A stretch of DNA of 64,000 nucleotides from Axinella damicornis (GCA_963931865.1 OZ007509.1:11717625-11781624), one strand, 5' to 3'; shown: positions 50,482 to 63,225, numbered from the stretch's first letter. Notes: generated from the sequence alone by a model not told the origin. A program made the numbers and translations.

Positions 50482-51008
50482 CAATAACTCTTTACCAACC
50501 AATGACTGCAAGAGGCTTCATGATGATGCAGGGTTCTTGCTTCCTTAAGCTGTTTCTTATGGTTGGTAAAGAGATAATTATGCTAATACCCCAAAATAGC
50601 TACATTATTTTGATATAATATAATCATTGAATCTAAGCGGTTTACTTAGCTCGGATTCAGTGAGGTTTTTTAGTAAACACATGATAGGTTGAAGATGACT
50701 GTGACCGTGTATTTCATCATTCCAAATCAGTCACTCAATCCCTCAGAATTCAGAATAACAGCTAAAGTAGATGGACACACAGGAGTACCACACACACTCA
50801 TTACTATGTAGCTAGTGGACAAGTGTCCACCGTCGTTTTCTTTACTTTATGAAGATTGAAGTACACACTAGTGTGGCTCTTTGGAATGAACGTGTGTGCA
50901 TGCAGTTCAGTTATCTTCACCTGGGTTAGTTTATTGAGCAGTGTAAATTAATTAGTGCCATTCCCCACTGTACGTGTGCAAATTTTAACCACAACCTCAG
51001 GACACAAG

Positions 51009-53136
51009 ATGAGACCAGCATTGTTGATACTCCTTTTCCTTGCCGTGTTATTGTCCGACAATTGCTGGAGGATTGTTGGAGGACAAAGGTGCACATCCTC
51101 AGGTAATGACTCTATAGCAGGCTCCAGAAGATTGCACTGGACTTCTTAATAATTCATCGACTTGTTTTACAGTTTTTGACAAGGCGGTTACTCATATCAC
51201 AAGTGCTGTTCCTCACGATGTTGGATCCCCTGCTGTCAGAGTAACCTGGAGTACAACAATCCCACCAGAGTGTATTCGGTCAATCAAAGTAAATAATGAA
51301 ACAGATGTACTTTATACAACTACGAATGTAACAGAAACAGAGACTATTCTGGGCGGTCTGCCTTGTGATAAAAGGTACACCATTCACATGGCTGTTGATG
51401 GAAGATATGGTGATGGGCATTACAACTCTTGGAGCAGATCTGTATCAGTTCATGTTGGAGGTATATATGATTATGTGAGGCCAAACATTAAATATAGGAA
51501 GAATGCTATGTGTTCGTTCAAAGGAACTAGTGTTAATTGTTAGTGCAGAAATTGGTGTATGTGCAGATGTGTTGTTTAACTTCTTACTTCTTTCCATGTA
51601 CAGTTCCTCCTACTCCTGTTAATGTGACTGCAACACCTACTGCTGGTAGCACAAACGTTGAGTTGTCATGGGAGTGGAGTTCTAGTCTAACCCAGTGCCT
51701 CCGGAGTGTATGGATAGACTGTCAAGAGGATGGAAATCATGGAAGTATCAAAAATTTCCAACTGAATAACACAGGCATAACAAAGGCAAACTTGCTGAAC
51801 CTGAAGCGCAACAGCACGTATAATATCAGTGTCAGGGCCATTGGCATGAACTACCAAACAACAACAATGGGCATTCTACATTTTGTACTAGCACCAAGAG
51901 GTAATAGTAATAACTCTGTACACCTGTACTGCTTCAGGAAGTCAACTCGCATATAAATGCATCCTATACACAACAATAATATTGCTTGCCACATTAGTAA
52001 ATGGAGTAAACTGCACCATGTCATCGTCTGGAGTGAGGCTCAGTGCTTCAGTAGTGCCAGCTCTGAACCGGACTTCTAGCTGTTGCTCCAACAATTAACT
52101 TTGTTTCTACAGCTGTGTGAATATCCTTCCCATGCTAATTCAGAGAATGCAGTGCTTGTTTTTTAAATCATTTATGTAAGTGGACACAATCAATCATCCT
52201 ACCATCCACTAACTGCTGAAATGCTTACTACATAGAGCTTCAGGGAACTTCAGTAAGCAGAACATGTACTTCATCAGCCTCCCACTACAACCACTGCATT
52301 CTTTTCAATTAGTAACTGTAGTTACCAAGTATTTGCTAAAACAACAGATTGGTTATTGGGGTTAGAATGGAATCCACACTTACAATGTTTCCTTGATCTT
52401 ACAGTTGCAACACCCACGTATCATGATCCAGGTAAAGTGGTTTGCTGTGTGAAACACCTATAGTTAAATGTATACTAGAACAGAACATTATTGTAATCTG
52501 TTTTCTTAATCTGCATGAATTAAGCCACCACCAAGATCCGAGAAGAATCCACAAACTATCCTACTGAAGTCACAGAAGATCCTACAGGTGACCAGCGTAA
52601 CTCATCAACAGATTCCATGGTCATCCCAGAAGTATCCCAAACATATCCTACAGAAGTCACAGAAGATCCTACGAATGACCAGTATTATAACTCATCAACA
52701 GATTTTATGGTCATCCCACAAGTGTGCACATATGCTGGGGCAGTGATAGGAACTTCAATAGCATCTGCGGTAATCCTCCTGATAGTGGTTATTGGAGAGT
52801 TTGCTATCATCTTACATCTACGAAGGCAAGTTGATGTGCATTACTTTACCAATGACAACATGTTATTATAGTAGAATGTACGTCATTGCGCTGGATACTA
52901 TATTATGTGGAAATTGTATACTGCAGGTCCATTACCAGAAAGGAGCAACTACAAAGGTACGTAGCAGTGGTTACATGCACTCAGTATATATTAGTGAGTC
53001 AGCAACATCACAGTGCGTAAGTATTATGGTAGTACCATAGTGGCATCAGCATGAGGATGACTGTATGTACTAGCATAATGCTTTGAAAGTCATTTTCCAC
53101 TGTGTACAGGTCTATGACATCTACAGAATCACTGAG
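51009..53136 (+). CDS. Single-pass membrane receptor with two FN3-like domains (3' end uncertain)
   Basis: The exons are 51009-51102 (ATG), 51173-51460, 51604-51900, 52405-52431, 52525-52825 (or -52829), 52927-52956 and 53110-53136; every early exon ends one base into a codon. Exon 1 is a signal peptide (RPALLILLFLAVLL). Exons 2 and 3 each encode one fibronectin type III-like domain (VRVTWSTTIPP, CDKRYTIHMAV; PPTPVNVTATP, VELSWEW, YNISVRAIG) with several N-glycosylation sites. Exon 5 encodes a Thr/Ser/Pro stalk with a tandem repeat (YPTEVTEDPT twice) and a transmembrane helix (AVILLIVVIGEFAIIL) followed by HLRR. One domain per symmetric exon is typical of shuffled receptors. The cytoplasmic part is uncertain because two donors compete at the end of exon 5 and no terminal exon was found. 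The ligand is unknown. Confidence 0.78.
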
Positions 53137-56100
53137 GTATGTAATAGCACACAGGACACTGTGGTACATCTGTGTACGTGATCAATTTTCATTCCCCGTG
53201 AGCACATGATGTGCAGCAAGGGGTAGAGTGTTGTCAGTACTGCACTGGCTAAGCAGGTTTTGCAGGTTGGATAAAAGCCCGCTAAGCCTGAAATGGTTTC
53301 TGAGTGCAGAAACACTGCAAGTGCTTTATTGTCAACCTGTTATTGAATTAGCAACCATACGTTTGGCCTGCAAAGTGCAGTATATATGCCAGTCAGTATG
53401 TCAGTCAGTATGTCGATCAGTATGTCAGTGGCCACAAAACTGAGCAGTTTGGGTGAAATAGGAACACTTGCAGCCTTTTATTATTATGAGCTTATACATG
53501 ATCATGGAGCTTATATATAGTCTGGTAACCTTTGCAGCCTGTGTATATATGCATGCAGTCATTGCTATAGCCAGTCTTAGCCTCGTTCCAAGGCCCCTGC
53601 CCAGCTTGCAGTATGGAAAAGTGGTTCATGTTCTTCATGCAACCATAAATAATGGCATGGGCCTGGGAGGGCCCGGATGTAAAGCCGTCGGTCCCGGGGG
53701 GATGGTTAATACTAGCATTCAGTTGCTACTTCCAGTCACCTTGTTAGCCACACTGTGGTAAACCTCTCATAGAGAAAACCTGTAACCCTCATAGAGGGAA
53801 CGAGGCCAAGCCATAGCCAGTCTATAGTGTCACTTGTCACTCTGTGCAAGTGCTGATTGTTTGCATATAATTATGCGCTTCCTTAGAAATTAATATGAGT
53901 GAAGTGTGGGAGTGTCCTGGATAGGATGGATAAAGGCAGAATTAGAGCCTTAAATGTGAGAGCAAGAGTTCACAACAATAAGTGTGTGCAACTGCCATAA
54001 TGGTATCCACTATATACCACCATCTCAGCAGTATGACGTAGACAACAATATATTCAGGGGATTTGCATCTTCTAATTCCCTGTTTGTGGGTGCATGGTCA
54101 ATGGCATATTTCTCTGCCTTGATTTTCAGTCACAATGGTGCAACAATTGCAAACTGCTGTTATGGGCCTTGTTCTAAAAGCTTTCATAACTGAGGTAGTG
54201 AAATGGATGGGCGACAAGCCTCATTCCCAGGTTCCCCCCTATGCATGTGCCGTGGTGCAGGGGGGGGGGGGGTTAGGGAACGAAGCTATGGGTGGTAGTT
54301 GACCGGAGCAACCCAAGGCTATAGCTAGAAATTTAGAGTTTGTGAGCCATGAATGAAGAGTGGCTGAGTAGCTATAGATGAAGCAATCTAGACTCATAAA
54401 AGAATGGGAGGCTAATTTATGAAGAAGGCAACTAGAAAGAGAGCCTGCATGAGTCTCAACTAAACTCCAAGATCACTGCATTTGCTGTTCCTTCATGCAT
54501 GTATCTTACCTATCTACACTCTTGTTGTCGGCACTAGCACTTCGGACTATTGTACACAATGTATTTGTTGATGACATCATATACGAGTGCCAGGATATCA
54601 AATAGCTATGGTGCTGAACCCTTCAATAATTATAACCGATGTGGTTACAAAATAATGTGGATGTTGTTGCAATGTACTGTCACATGATCTCAATCATAGG
54701 GTCAGTGAGAGTCCTACGGAAGAGTACTCAGAGGGAAGTACTGAGTGGGAGGAGGCCCATATTTATGAAGTTATACCAGTTTGAAAATCGCACTATGTCA
54801 CATAATATTTTTATACAGCATAGTTAATAAAAGCACTGTTCTGAGTGGTTGTATATAGTTTTCTGATTAGCCGCTGCTATCACATTAGCTATATCAGTGT
54901 GGGAAAATATTATGAAACATTATTGGTGAAACAGAACAACAAACAGCCTAATACAACTGTGCTGCATGGAGTTTGGTGAGCATGCAGACCACATACTATA
55001 CTACTGGTCACATTGTTATTAATTTTGTGGGTACTAATTTTGGGCATGTAGCGAATTTTGTGGGTAGTTTTTAACTTCCAGAGCTGATAGCATCAGTTGT
55101 CCGGAATCTGGGACTGCACTGCTCAGTCTGCTGGTAAAATAATAGGCTTGTGTACATTATGCTGGCATAATTCAGTTCAGCATAATAGGGACAGTTGATC
55201 GACCATAATCAATTATTATGCTGGTATTATTGTGAGCATAATAGGGACAGAAATTATGAGTGGTTAATTACTGATGTGTGTCAAACTACCAATGCAGCAC
55301 AAACATCTTCGGCTATACCACTCTACACAATAATTAGTTTCTTGAACTTTGAACTATTACTTTGTCATGGCTCACTCAGAGTCACGTGTAGAACTAGAAC
55401 ATGTGAACAGTAGGTAGTGAGCTAGCTAGTAAACAGTAAGTATAGTGGCCGCTACAGAAACAGTCATTTCAAATGTATATTCAACGTATGAAACAAAGTT
55501 GAATTTCAAGAAAATCCAAAAAGATAATAGGTGATCAGTTTTGAGCGTAATAGGGTGCTTTGCAAAATCACTGTCTTTGAGCATAGGAGAATAGCATAGT
55601 AGGCAAATGAAAACCATAATGTACACAAGCCTACTGGTAAAGGCTACGTAGTGCAACAGATACATGTAGGACAAACTCACTTTTCAGAATAATATCTCAG
55701 GTCTTGCTCTCACTGCATAGATACACTCTGATATATACAGCTAGCTTCCTTTGCATATCTCTTCGATCGATGGCGGCTAGCTTATGGTTCACTGTATGCG
55801 ATGTCACATGCTGTTAATACTATTGTTTGTGGGTTCGATATTTTACTGATTTTTTCGAATTTGCTAAACTTCACTAAAATTAATTAGCTAGTCCCTGCAA
55901 ATAATAGTGACCTTAAGGTATATTGCACTTGACTGTGTGTTCATTGACTGTGAACTGAACCAGCTTTGATTGCTTGCAGTGGATGGCAAATGAAAACACC
56001 CCTCCATGCATAATTTATAGTACAAAAATAATTCCCCCTTAATGACTAAAATACCCTCGGTATCGGTGTGGTGGCTTATTTCCTCTTTGCATAGCTGTAT

Positions 56101-56200
56101 ATAGCTCCAAGAGGTTGGCTATACACAGATGCCACTGCTCATACGAAGCTCCCAACACTTCCTCCTCCCAACCCTGCCCCCTCCCCTCTAATTTTCATGG
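53137..56200. other. No supported gene; element remnants
   Basis: An element with tagcctcgttccaaggc at 53578 and gaacgaggcca near 53813 is flanked by repeats of atagccagtct. A smaller degenerate relative lies at about 54213-54288. Near 55130-55260, repeated gcataatagggacag motifs resemble the subterminal motifs of the hAT element at 14499. Tiny 8-10-bp tandem motifs occur at 53395-53430. Confidence 0.5.
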
Positions 56201-56970
56201 TGGGTGTGTCTGGGGACTAGGCTGATATAAAATGCTTCACCACCCTCATTATTAATTTTAAAGGGTGGAATGTTTGTGGCATTATAAAAGGATATCCTGG
56301 CCAGTTGGTGGTACACCGCACTGACAGTGAAGCCCAATTAGTTTGAAACAGGTGTATGCAGTTGGACTCGAACAGGCATCCCTTTGACGAACTGTTCATG
56401 CAGACATTCCCCACGGGGCAAGACATACACACATTAGCATAATTATTGCTATTGTTGTATCTGTGCATATAATTATGCAAAATTGTTATAAAAAGTCTAC
56501 AAAACAAGATTAATCAAAATAGGAGTGAGAATGGCTTGTGTTGAGGTTGTTAATAGTAAGGTACTTTGGTCATAGTTGGTCCCATAGGCCATACGCACCT
56601 GCGTACACCTCCCTCACCTTCCTCCACCTCCCAGAATGGTCATCAAGCTAGGATCCACACATCGTTGAGCTCGAGTGTGCATGTGTTGGTGTTCTTGCCA
56701 GCTCTCCCAGTGATAAGTATAGGATCGGCTGGTCATTCCCGTAGTTGAGGCAGCCAATGGCTATAGGCCCACTGGCCTAGGGGCTCCCTCAGGCCTCTCC
56801 AGTTTGGCCCATACAGTGACATTGAATATTAGCATGCAAACCCCTCATTTTTACAGCAGAATACACTGGCACATTCACACGTTCAAACTCAGTACGTAGT
56901 ACAATGGGGAAACCATGCAGAAAAAAAGCAGTGCAATACCACATCAGCTACTTCCTGCCACTTATATGTG
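56200..56970 (-). pseudogene. Degenerate copy of kelch exon 3 with flanking intron
   Basis: The exon body (about 56815-56640) still resembles 30769-30584 (PRPVG, CLNYG-like, GG, LEL-like segments). Intron DNA on both sides also matches: 30380-30470 against 56300-56390, and 31300-31380 against 56870-56960. Frameshifts and stops break it. The presence of introns shows a DNA-level duplication, not a retrocopy. Confidence 0.75.
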
Positions 56971-58678
56971 CACACTACATAAAGTAATTTTCAAAATAAT
57001 TATTAACTTAGTTCAAGAAGAACTTTAAGATGACCTTGTATAGCCTATACACTATTAAATTATAGTGTGTACTGGAAGAGTCAACTGAACTCACAATTCT
57101 TTGACTATTATAGCGTTCTACCATTTTGGGATGGAAACTTCACTGGCACACTTTCAAGCCCATGTGCATGTGACTTGTATCTGAAAACCTTCTAAGTGCA
57201 TGGCTCAGTACATGTATACATTTGGCCCACCATCAACATATCAACGATTGGATATCACCATAGGTATTCTAGCTTCATGGAATAGCCTGTATAATTATAT
57301 ATACTGGATTAGGCGTGGAGACCTGGGATCCAACTGCATGCATACCGTCACCAATAAATTTAATATGACCATGTATTGGGGAAGGTGATCTAGTAAGGAT
57401 TAACTTTTACTTTTATATAGAGTCAGTAGACTCTAAAATTAGAATGGACACACAAATTATGGGTCTGCTGACATAAAAATATATGCAGAGGTCTCATGTT
57501 CCTAAAAACAACCCCCCATATTCATTACGCAGTAAACAGATCTTTTAAGTACAACGATTCTTAACTACCAATCCCTCAAGGCTGAAACCATGCATGCAGC
57601 TGGTTGTGCTGTAGTTTTTCACCTACACGGGGCGAAAAGGTACATTTTGACATCAGCATAGTTGGCATTTTCATTATACATGATTGTGCCTACACCAATG
57701 ACTTCACAATGACAGCTATAGTCATGCCTTTGTCCTTCCAGATTCTCCTGGAATGCATCCAATGCCATCATATATACATAGCTGTTGGGTAGACTATAGG
57801 CGCTGATTACCCAGCCCCTCCCACTCCATGCAGGACTACAACTTCAAAGTACCCAGCCCCTCCCACTCCAGACTACTAAGTTCGGTTTGCAAGTTGGCTG
57901 GTGTCGCGGAGACTTTAACAACTGAAACAACAAGAAGCTAGCCCAGCATGCAAGAGCCAGCATTCAACTGGCAGTCCAGCCTCGTGATAGAAACATCTAT
58001 CTGCTCGAGGTAGGCATGGGCTGTAAATTATATAGCTGCAGGTCACAGTCCATCCGTCCAACCATAGATAATAGAGACTCAAGGACTCAAGCACCCACAC
58101 CGCTGTGGTGCACCCTGGTCTGCCCACACACCTGTGGTCCGCCCTCCCAGGTACAACTTCAGTCTGGCAGTTAACTTGCCAATCGTGCAAGCCAACGGTG
58201 GGAAGCAATCATGCACGCCCAGTGCTTGTCGGCAGTACTGTGTGGTCTACCACCAAGCATAGTCTTATATCTATGCACACAAATTACCAAGCAGTACAGT
58301 AACTGGGTTAGGGTATATTAGGGCCAGGGTTCAAGGTGCGCGCGCGTTTCCGGTACCTATACCTAAAGTATGTACTTCCTGCCGGACCAATATCCACGTC
58401 GACCAGTTTAGTGCCAGGGAGCATACATGTAGTGGGTGCATGAATCTGGGCCTGTACAACGTAATAGTGGGTGTGTAAGCTGTTTCCATATATATGGCTT
58501 GTCCCATCTTACTCATTGCCCTACTTCCTGCTGGAATATCCACTTCGTAAGCTGGTGGTGGGTGGTATCACGGGCTTCCACACGTACCAGAAAGCGTTCA
58601 AAAACATTGCTTTTGTGCACATAAAATTACACAAGTGAACCTGATTCCTACTTTGACACAATAGTCTTGAAGATGAAA
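56970..58678. other. No supported gene
   Basis: A short direct repeat (cccagcccctcccactcca at about 57809 and 57852) is the only structure noted. Downstream of MOCS1 the DNA is AT-rich. Confidence 0.5.
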
Positions 58679-61600
58679 CTACTCATGGCTTGATTCCCGG
58701 ACAAAGTGGCCTGACTTGCCCCCTCTCTTCTCCTCCAAACACACATCAGTGATCGTGTGACAATGTGAGGCCGACTTAGTCATGTCGTACACTGTCAACA
58801 AAGCCACAGAAACACCACATAGTGCCTCCATCTCCACCCCCGTCACACCCACACTCCTCACCCCCACCCTCACCCCCACACAACACACATCATTGTTCAG
58901 TTCAAAATCCACAGTGACATGACTCAGAGCTACGTGGTGGCAGAGGGGGATCAGATTAGGTGTTTGCTTCGCAGCCATGATGCCTGCCAGCTGGGCAACG
59001 CCCAGGACACTGCCCTTCTTGCTCAAGTGCTGGTCCTTCACCAGAGCATACGCCTTGGCCGTGAGGTGAATCTTGCCAGAGGCAACTGCATGGCGGCTGG
59101 AAGACGATTTTGAGCTGACATCAACCATTCGTGGTGCTCCGGAAGAGTCAAGGTGTGAGAAGGTACAGTAATGGGCGGTTAGAGTAGTGACGGGTGGGGA
59201 GAGAGGGAAGGGGGGAAGGCGAAGACTTGGTTTGCAGACAGAATTCCTCCACCCATGCGACACCATACCTGTACGTATAGAGTAAGTGTTCACAACATGT
59301 TCCTGCCAATTAAAATTTTATCCCACTAAGAACAAACTGAGTTGGCATGCAAAGATAAACTTCCCAAAGCTAGCTATGTGTCCAACTTACATTGGCTAGT
59401 TCACCCACCAATCAGAATCATAGGCCTATTCTTCATCTGAGACAGATTGAACATGCCTGTGAGTGTGTGAAGTGTGTGTGGGAGTGGAGGGAAATGAATA
59501 ATTACAAGTAGCTTCGCTCACTTTGCTTGCTCAGCTATGTACTTCACCTTCATTCACATACGTTAGCGGTTCATTGCCTGGTGCAGCTGCTCCCCGGGCT
59601 TCATGGAACTGCTGAACCCTGATCGCACCTACCTCAGCTGGTGCTCCCAATAGCGTCCGCCTCAGCTGCTGCTCCCCGATCGCTTCCACTACAGTTGTTG
59701 CTTGCCGATCGCATCCGCTCCACTTGCCGATCGCGTCAGCTTCAGCTGCTGCCCTTAGATTGCATGCGCTTCACCTGCTGCTCCCGGATTGTGTCCATTT
59801 GCAGCCTCAGCAGTTCCAGCATCAGCCATTCCAGTCCTAGCAATTGCCCATCGTTCTTGTGCAATCTTAGCAGAGTTCGATGTTTTGAGGTAGTAAGCAC
59901 AAAGGTCATGCGTCAGTATAGTCAGTCCCACCCAAGATCTGTGCCCACTTCCATCATGCACGCACAGACACACACGTTAAAATCTTAATGCACTGATTAT
60001 GAACACTTGTACTATCCCATCTCTCTCCTCTCCTCCTCACCAGCATGCTGCTTCTTCTTCCTCTTTACTGCTAAGCGAATCACATCCAGAATTTCCTCCT
60101 CCTCTGCACCTCGCCGCAGAACGTCACGTAATGAAACCTCACTGGCACCAAACAAACACACCTACAGGGAGGAGGAAGAGGAGGGAGGAGGAAGAGGGGA
60201 AGAGGGATGAGGAGAGGGATAGCCTAGCACTGCAATGCTTCACTCTAGCCTCGTTCCCTGGCTGTTCCCACCTCCGGTGTTAGATTGCTTGCAGTACACA
60301 ACTACGGACTAGGGAAGGACTGGGAGATCTGGTTACAAGTGGTTTACATCAGGTACAGTAGCAGTCAATAAATGTTTACGTTCCGTATTTGTACAACGAT
60401 TGTTCTATGGTCCGTTCCGTACTGTCCAGTGGATTTCGGTCTTACCGCCTAAAATACGTACTCAATAATGGAATGAATACTGAGTACAGTGAAGCCGATG
60501 TTGCCAGATCTGTTGGTGCCATGACGGTTTCGGAAGATGACCAATTGCTACTCGGCCTGCCAACGGAGGAGCTGCTGTGGAAGGCAACATTGAATACAGG
60601 CAGACCTTGCACCGGCTTCCCTACACCAGTGCCTGCAGTGTGATGAGGCGCTATATACCCACAATGACCCATCAGTGGTTGCCTGTTTGGGCAAAGGGGC
60701 CACTTCTTAGCCAGCAAAATCACACTGCGGTGTAGACGTATCATACCAACTACAGGTAAGTGCTCGTTTTAAGGAATGTATACTTCAAGTTATCCTCTAA
60801 CGTTGCCGTAATCTGACTCTTGAATGTTCTTTTATACATGTAGGTACAACCAGTTTGGAGATGAAACTGTAGGTTATCGGCATTATGACCAACCGAGACC
60901 ATTTGTGAAAGCCTCTCATACCACCTTTGTTAACCGGGACACAACAGTACACAAGAGAGCAAATCTGGTCTGCTATTCAGACACCGAATCGTCCACATCT
61001 GCAGACAGCATAGCACCTACGTCAGGAAAGCATACAGTGTAGCACCATCCCTCCATTCACATCCACCAAAGGCAGCACTTCAGAAAGTCATAAGTACACT
61101 AACACCCTTTCTACATGTACACGTAGAGTGCCTTGTGTTGATTATAGTGCATAATTCTTGGCCATAGGTGGGGCTCCTGTTGACACCAGTACCCCTAAGC
61201 AAGTTCTTCCTAAATCTGCCATCCTGACACCCCTGCCCACATCCGCCAACCTGACACACTGGCCCACATCCGCCGTCCCAACACCCCTACCCACATCCTC
61301 CATCCCAACACCCCAGCCCACATCCACCGTCCCAAAGCGACCACTGGTGTCTATGGACATCAACTCAGGTAAGTAACACTTCTTCAGTCTGAATCTTGTT
61401 CTAGCAGTAATTGATCCACCTCAGAAACGAAACGCAGAGGGGTCTTAGAACTGTCATTTAGCTTGAAATAGACATCAACGTTAGCTCCAGTTGAGATGAT
61501 AGTATCAGGTCGTCAGATGCAGCATCACTGCCAGATTCAGGTGAGATGGAATAGCAAAACTAGTGGATGACCAGGAGGAAACCTGCATTGAAATTCCTGA

Positions 61601-62899
61601 ATGAAGGCCTCGTTTCTTTCTTCTGCCCGCAACTGGTGTCCAGCTACTTTCATCACTTGGAGAGTTGTAATACTGCATGAACCTTAACTTCATACTGGGC
61701 ATCAGAACAGGCTGCTGAATCCACACATGGGTTGCATGAAGACTCATGTGGAACACTTGCCTTAGAATACGTAGGTCCTTCAGAGCTAGAGTGAGCATTA
61801 ATTGGAGTTACCACAAATGACTCAGAAGTAGATTCTAGTAGTTACATTGCCTTGTAGGTTGGAAGCGCTGGGAATTGCATGCTTTTCCAGGTTTGCGGTG
61901 CTGCCTGGGACTTCTTCACCTTTCAGGGGCGGTGGCCAAGTAGAGGCTGGCGGAGAATCCATGGATCCTGAGCTGAGGCAGCTAGAGGCAATAGCCGTAC
62001 ACAGTGCTCCAGACAGATAATTTCAGGTCCTGTAATGGGAGCTGCGGGCTCAGTGAAAGAGGCAAAACCATACAAATCAGCAAGTCGCTTTCAATTTGCA
62101 GCAAGCTCTGTCCAAGGGCTGGAGGCCAGAGTGTTCGCAATAACTTTCACTGTTCACGGTGCCAGGTACAGGTTGGGAAGTATTAGGCTGGGTACCGCCC
62201 CGTGTGTGTCAACCATCTGTATACCTGATGTAACCGCACATGACCAGACCTCCCAGGCCTTCCCCATTTGTATTTGCATACTGCTGGAGGTGAAAAGGGC
62301 CAGGGGACTGGGCTAGCTTTGCTCACTATGCATGCTTCAGCTACCACTCCCTAACTATAGACGTCTGTGAGAGAGATGGGATACTCGCCGGACTCAGGGA
62401 GGCAAGAGCTTGAACCAGACATCTGCATGCACAGAAAGCTGCTGACGGGCCGGATTCAGGGAGGCAAGAGCTCAGGCCAGACGTCTGCATGCACAGAAAG
62501 CTGTGCTACTAACGCATGGCATAAGATCTCACTTCGCTCATGACATTTGCGTTAGTGTAGCCCACGACAGTTCTCTCCTCACAAGCTCTTGCCTCCCCCA
62601 CTGTGTCTGCAGGAGTCCGGTGCAGCTCAATGCTCCAAAAACATTGCATATGCAACAGTGTCTCTGGTGAAGAGCATTAGCAACGGCTTACAATATGCAC
62701 AACACGAAGTATGAAGGTCACGCGCATCACTAGTCTAGTTCCACCCCTTCACCCCTCACTTCCTTCACTCTCACACACATGCACACACCTTAAGGTTCCC
62801 ATCTGCAGTGATTCGAAGTCGGTTGCAGGAGGCACAGAAATGTTCACTCATAGAAGTGATGAACCCTATACGACCTGTGAACCCTGGAACCTTGTAGGC
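58679..62899 (-). CDS. MOCS1: MOCS1: MoaA C-terminal part joined to MoaC (5' partial)
   Basis: Exons 62899-62789, 60161-60041 and 59268-58679 (TAG) join in phase to give 273 residues. The first exon encodes the C-terminal iron-sulfur region of MoaA ([20 protein letters not shown], then RITADGNLK), and the second continues with [18 protein letters not shown] and ends KRKKKQHAG. The third is MoaC, cyclic pyranopterin monophosphate synthase, with the conserved [12 protein letters not shown] and [20 protein letters not shown]. MoaA (GTP 3',8-cyclase, radical SAM) and MoaC together make cPMP, the first stable intermediate of molybdenum cofactor. In animals this takes place in mitochondria. The radical-SAM N-terminal exons would lie beyond 64000; I found none in 63226-64000. 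A separate exon (59457-59402) offers the stand-alone MOCS1A ending. Confidence 0.93.
59402..59457 (-). CDS. MOCS1: Alternative terminal exon of MOCS1A ending in Gly-Gly
   Basis: After an acceptor ctcacag, this exon starts in the same phase as the MoaC exon and reads [18 protein letters not shown] followed by TGA. This is the conserved C-terminus of MOCS1A/MoaA, whose terminal double glycine is needed for GTP cyclisation. It lies between the HAG-ending exon (60161-60041) and the MoaC exon. Including it gives free MOCS1A, while skipping it gives the A-B fusion, as in mammalian MOCS1. Confidence 0.93.
60389..61376 (+). other. Open frames inside a MOCS1 intron, unassigned
   Basis: Plus-strand frames at 60389-60643 ([20 protein letters not shown]), 60841-61042 ([20 protein letters not shown]) and 61158-61376 (Pro/Thr/Ser-rich) have protein-like composition. 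The last two sit after plausible acceptors. They could be exons of a nested antisense gene or remnants of a mobile element. I recognise no family and could not join them with confidence. The stretch 61400-62380 holds similar unassigned frames. Confidence 0.25.
61210..61345. repeat. Short Pro/Thr/Ser-coding tandem repeat
   Basis: Units of about 24 bases reading cccacatccgcc-tcc-acacc occur five to six times with variation. Confidence 0.7.
62385..62505. repeat. Two direct copies of an element fragment shared with blocks A and B
   Basis: The segment agggaggcaagagct...acatctgcatgcacagaaagct occurs twice in tandem. The same aggcaagagct / caggccagatgtctgcacag motifs occur in blocks A (9100-9205) and B, and a reverse-complement piece follows at 62545-62605. 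The family is therefore dispersed and foldback-prone. Confidence 0.7.
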
Positions 62900-62902
62900 C
62901 TT

Positions 62903-63225
62903 GGGGAGGGAGGGAGGAGGGAGGAAGGGAAGTCAGGGAGGGTTAGAGGGGGGAGAGAGGGATGGAAGGGGAGGGAGGGAGGGAGGGAGGGAGGGAGGGA
63001 GGGAGGGAGGGAGGGAGGGAGGGAGGCAGGGAGGGAGGGAGGGAGGGAGGGAGGCAGGGAGGGAGGGAGGGAGGGAGGGAGGGAGGGAGGGGGAGGGAGT
63101 GAGGGGGGAGGGGGGGAGGGAGGGAGGGAGGGGGGAGGGGGAGGGAGGAGGGAGGGAGGGAGGGGGGAGGGAGGGAGGGGGGAGGGAGGGGGGAGGGGGA
63201 GGGGGCGGAGGAGGGAGGTGATACG
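62903..63225. repeat. (GGGA)n microsatellite abutting a MOCS1 splice acceptor
   Basis: About 320 bp of plus-strand GGGA repeats with sparse interruptions. On the coding (minus) strand this is a (CCCT)n polypyrimidine run ending two to three bases before the acceptor of the MoaA exon at 62899. From 63226 to 64000 I see no supported exon; frames on the minus strand there do not resemble MOCS1. Confidence 0.95.

Noticed and set aside
56340..56400. Possible tRNA or tRNA-derived SINE (minus-strand gttcgagtcc resembles a B box)
   Set aside because: No good A box or cloverleaf is visible, and the homologous site at 30430 lacks the B box.
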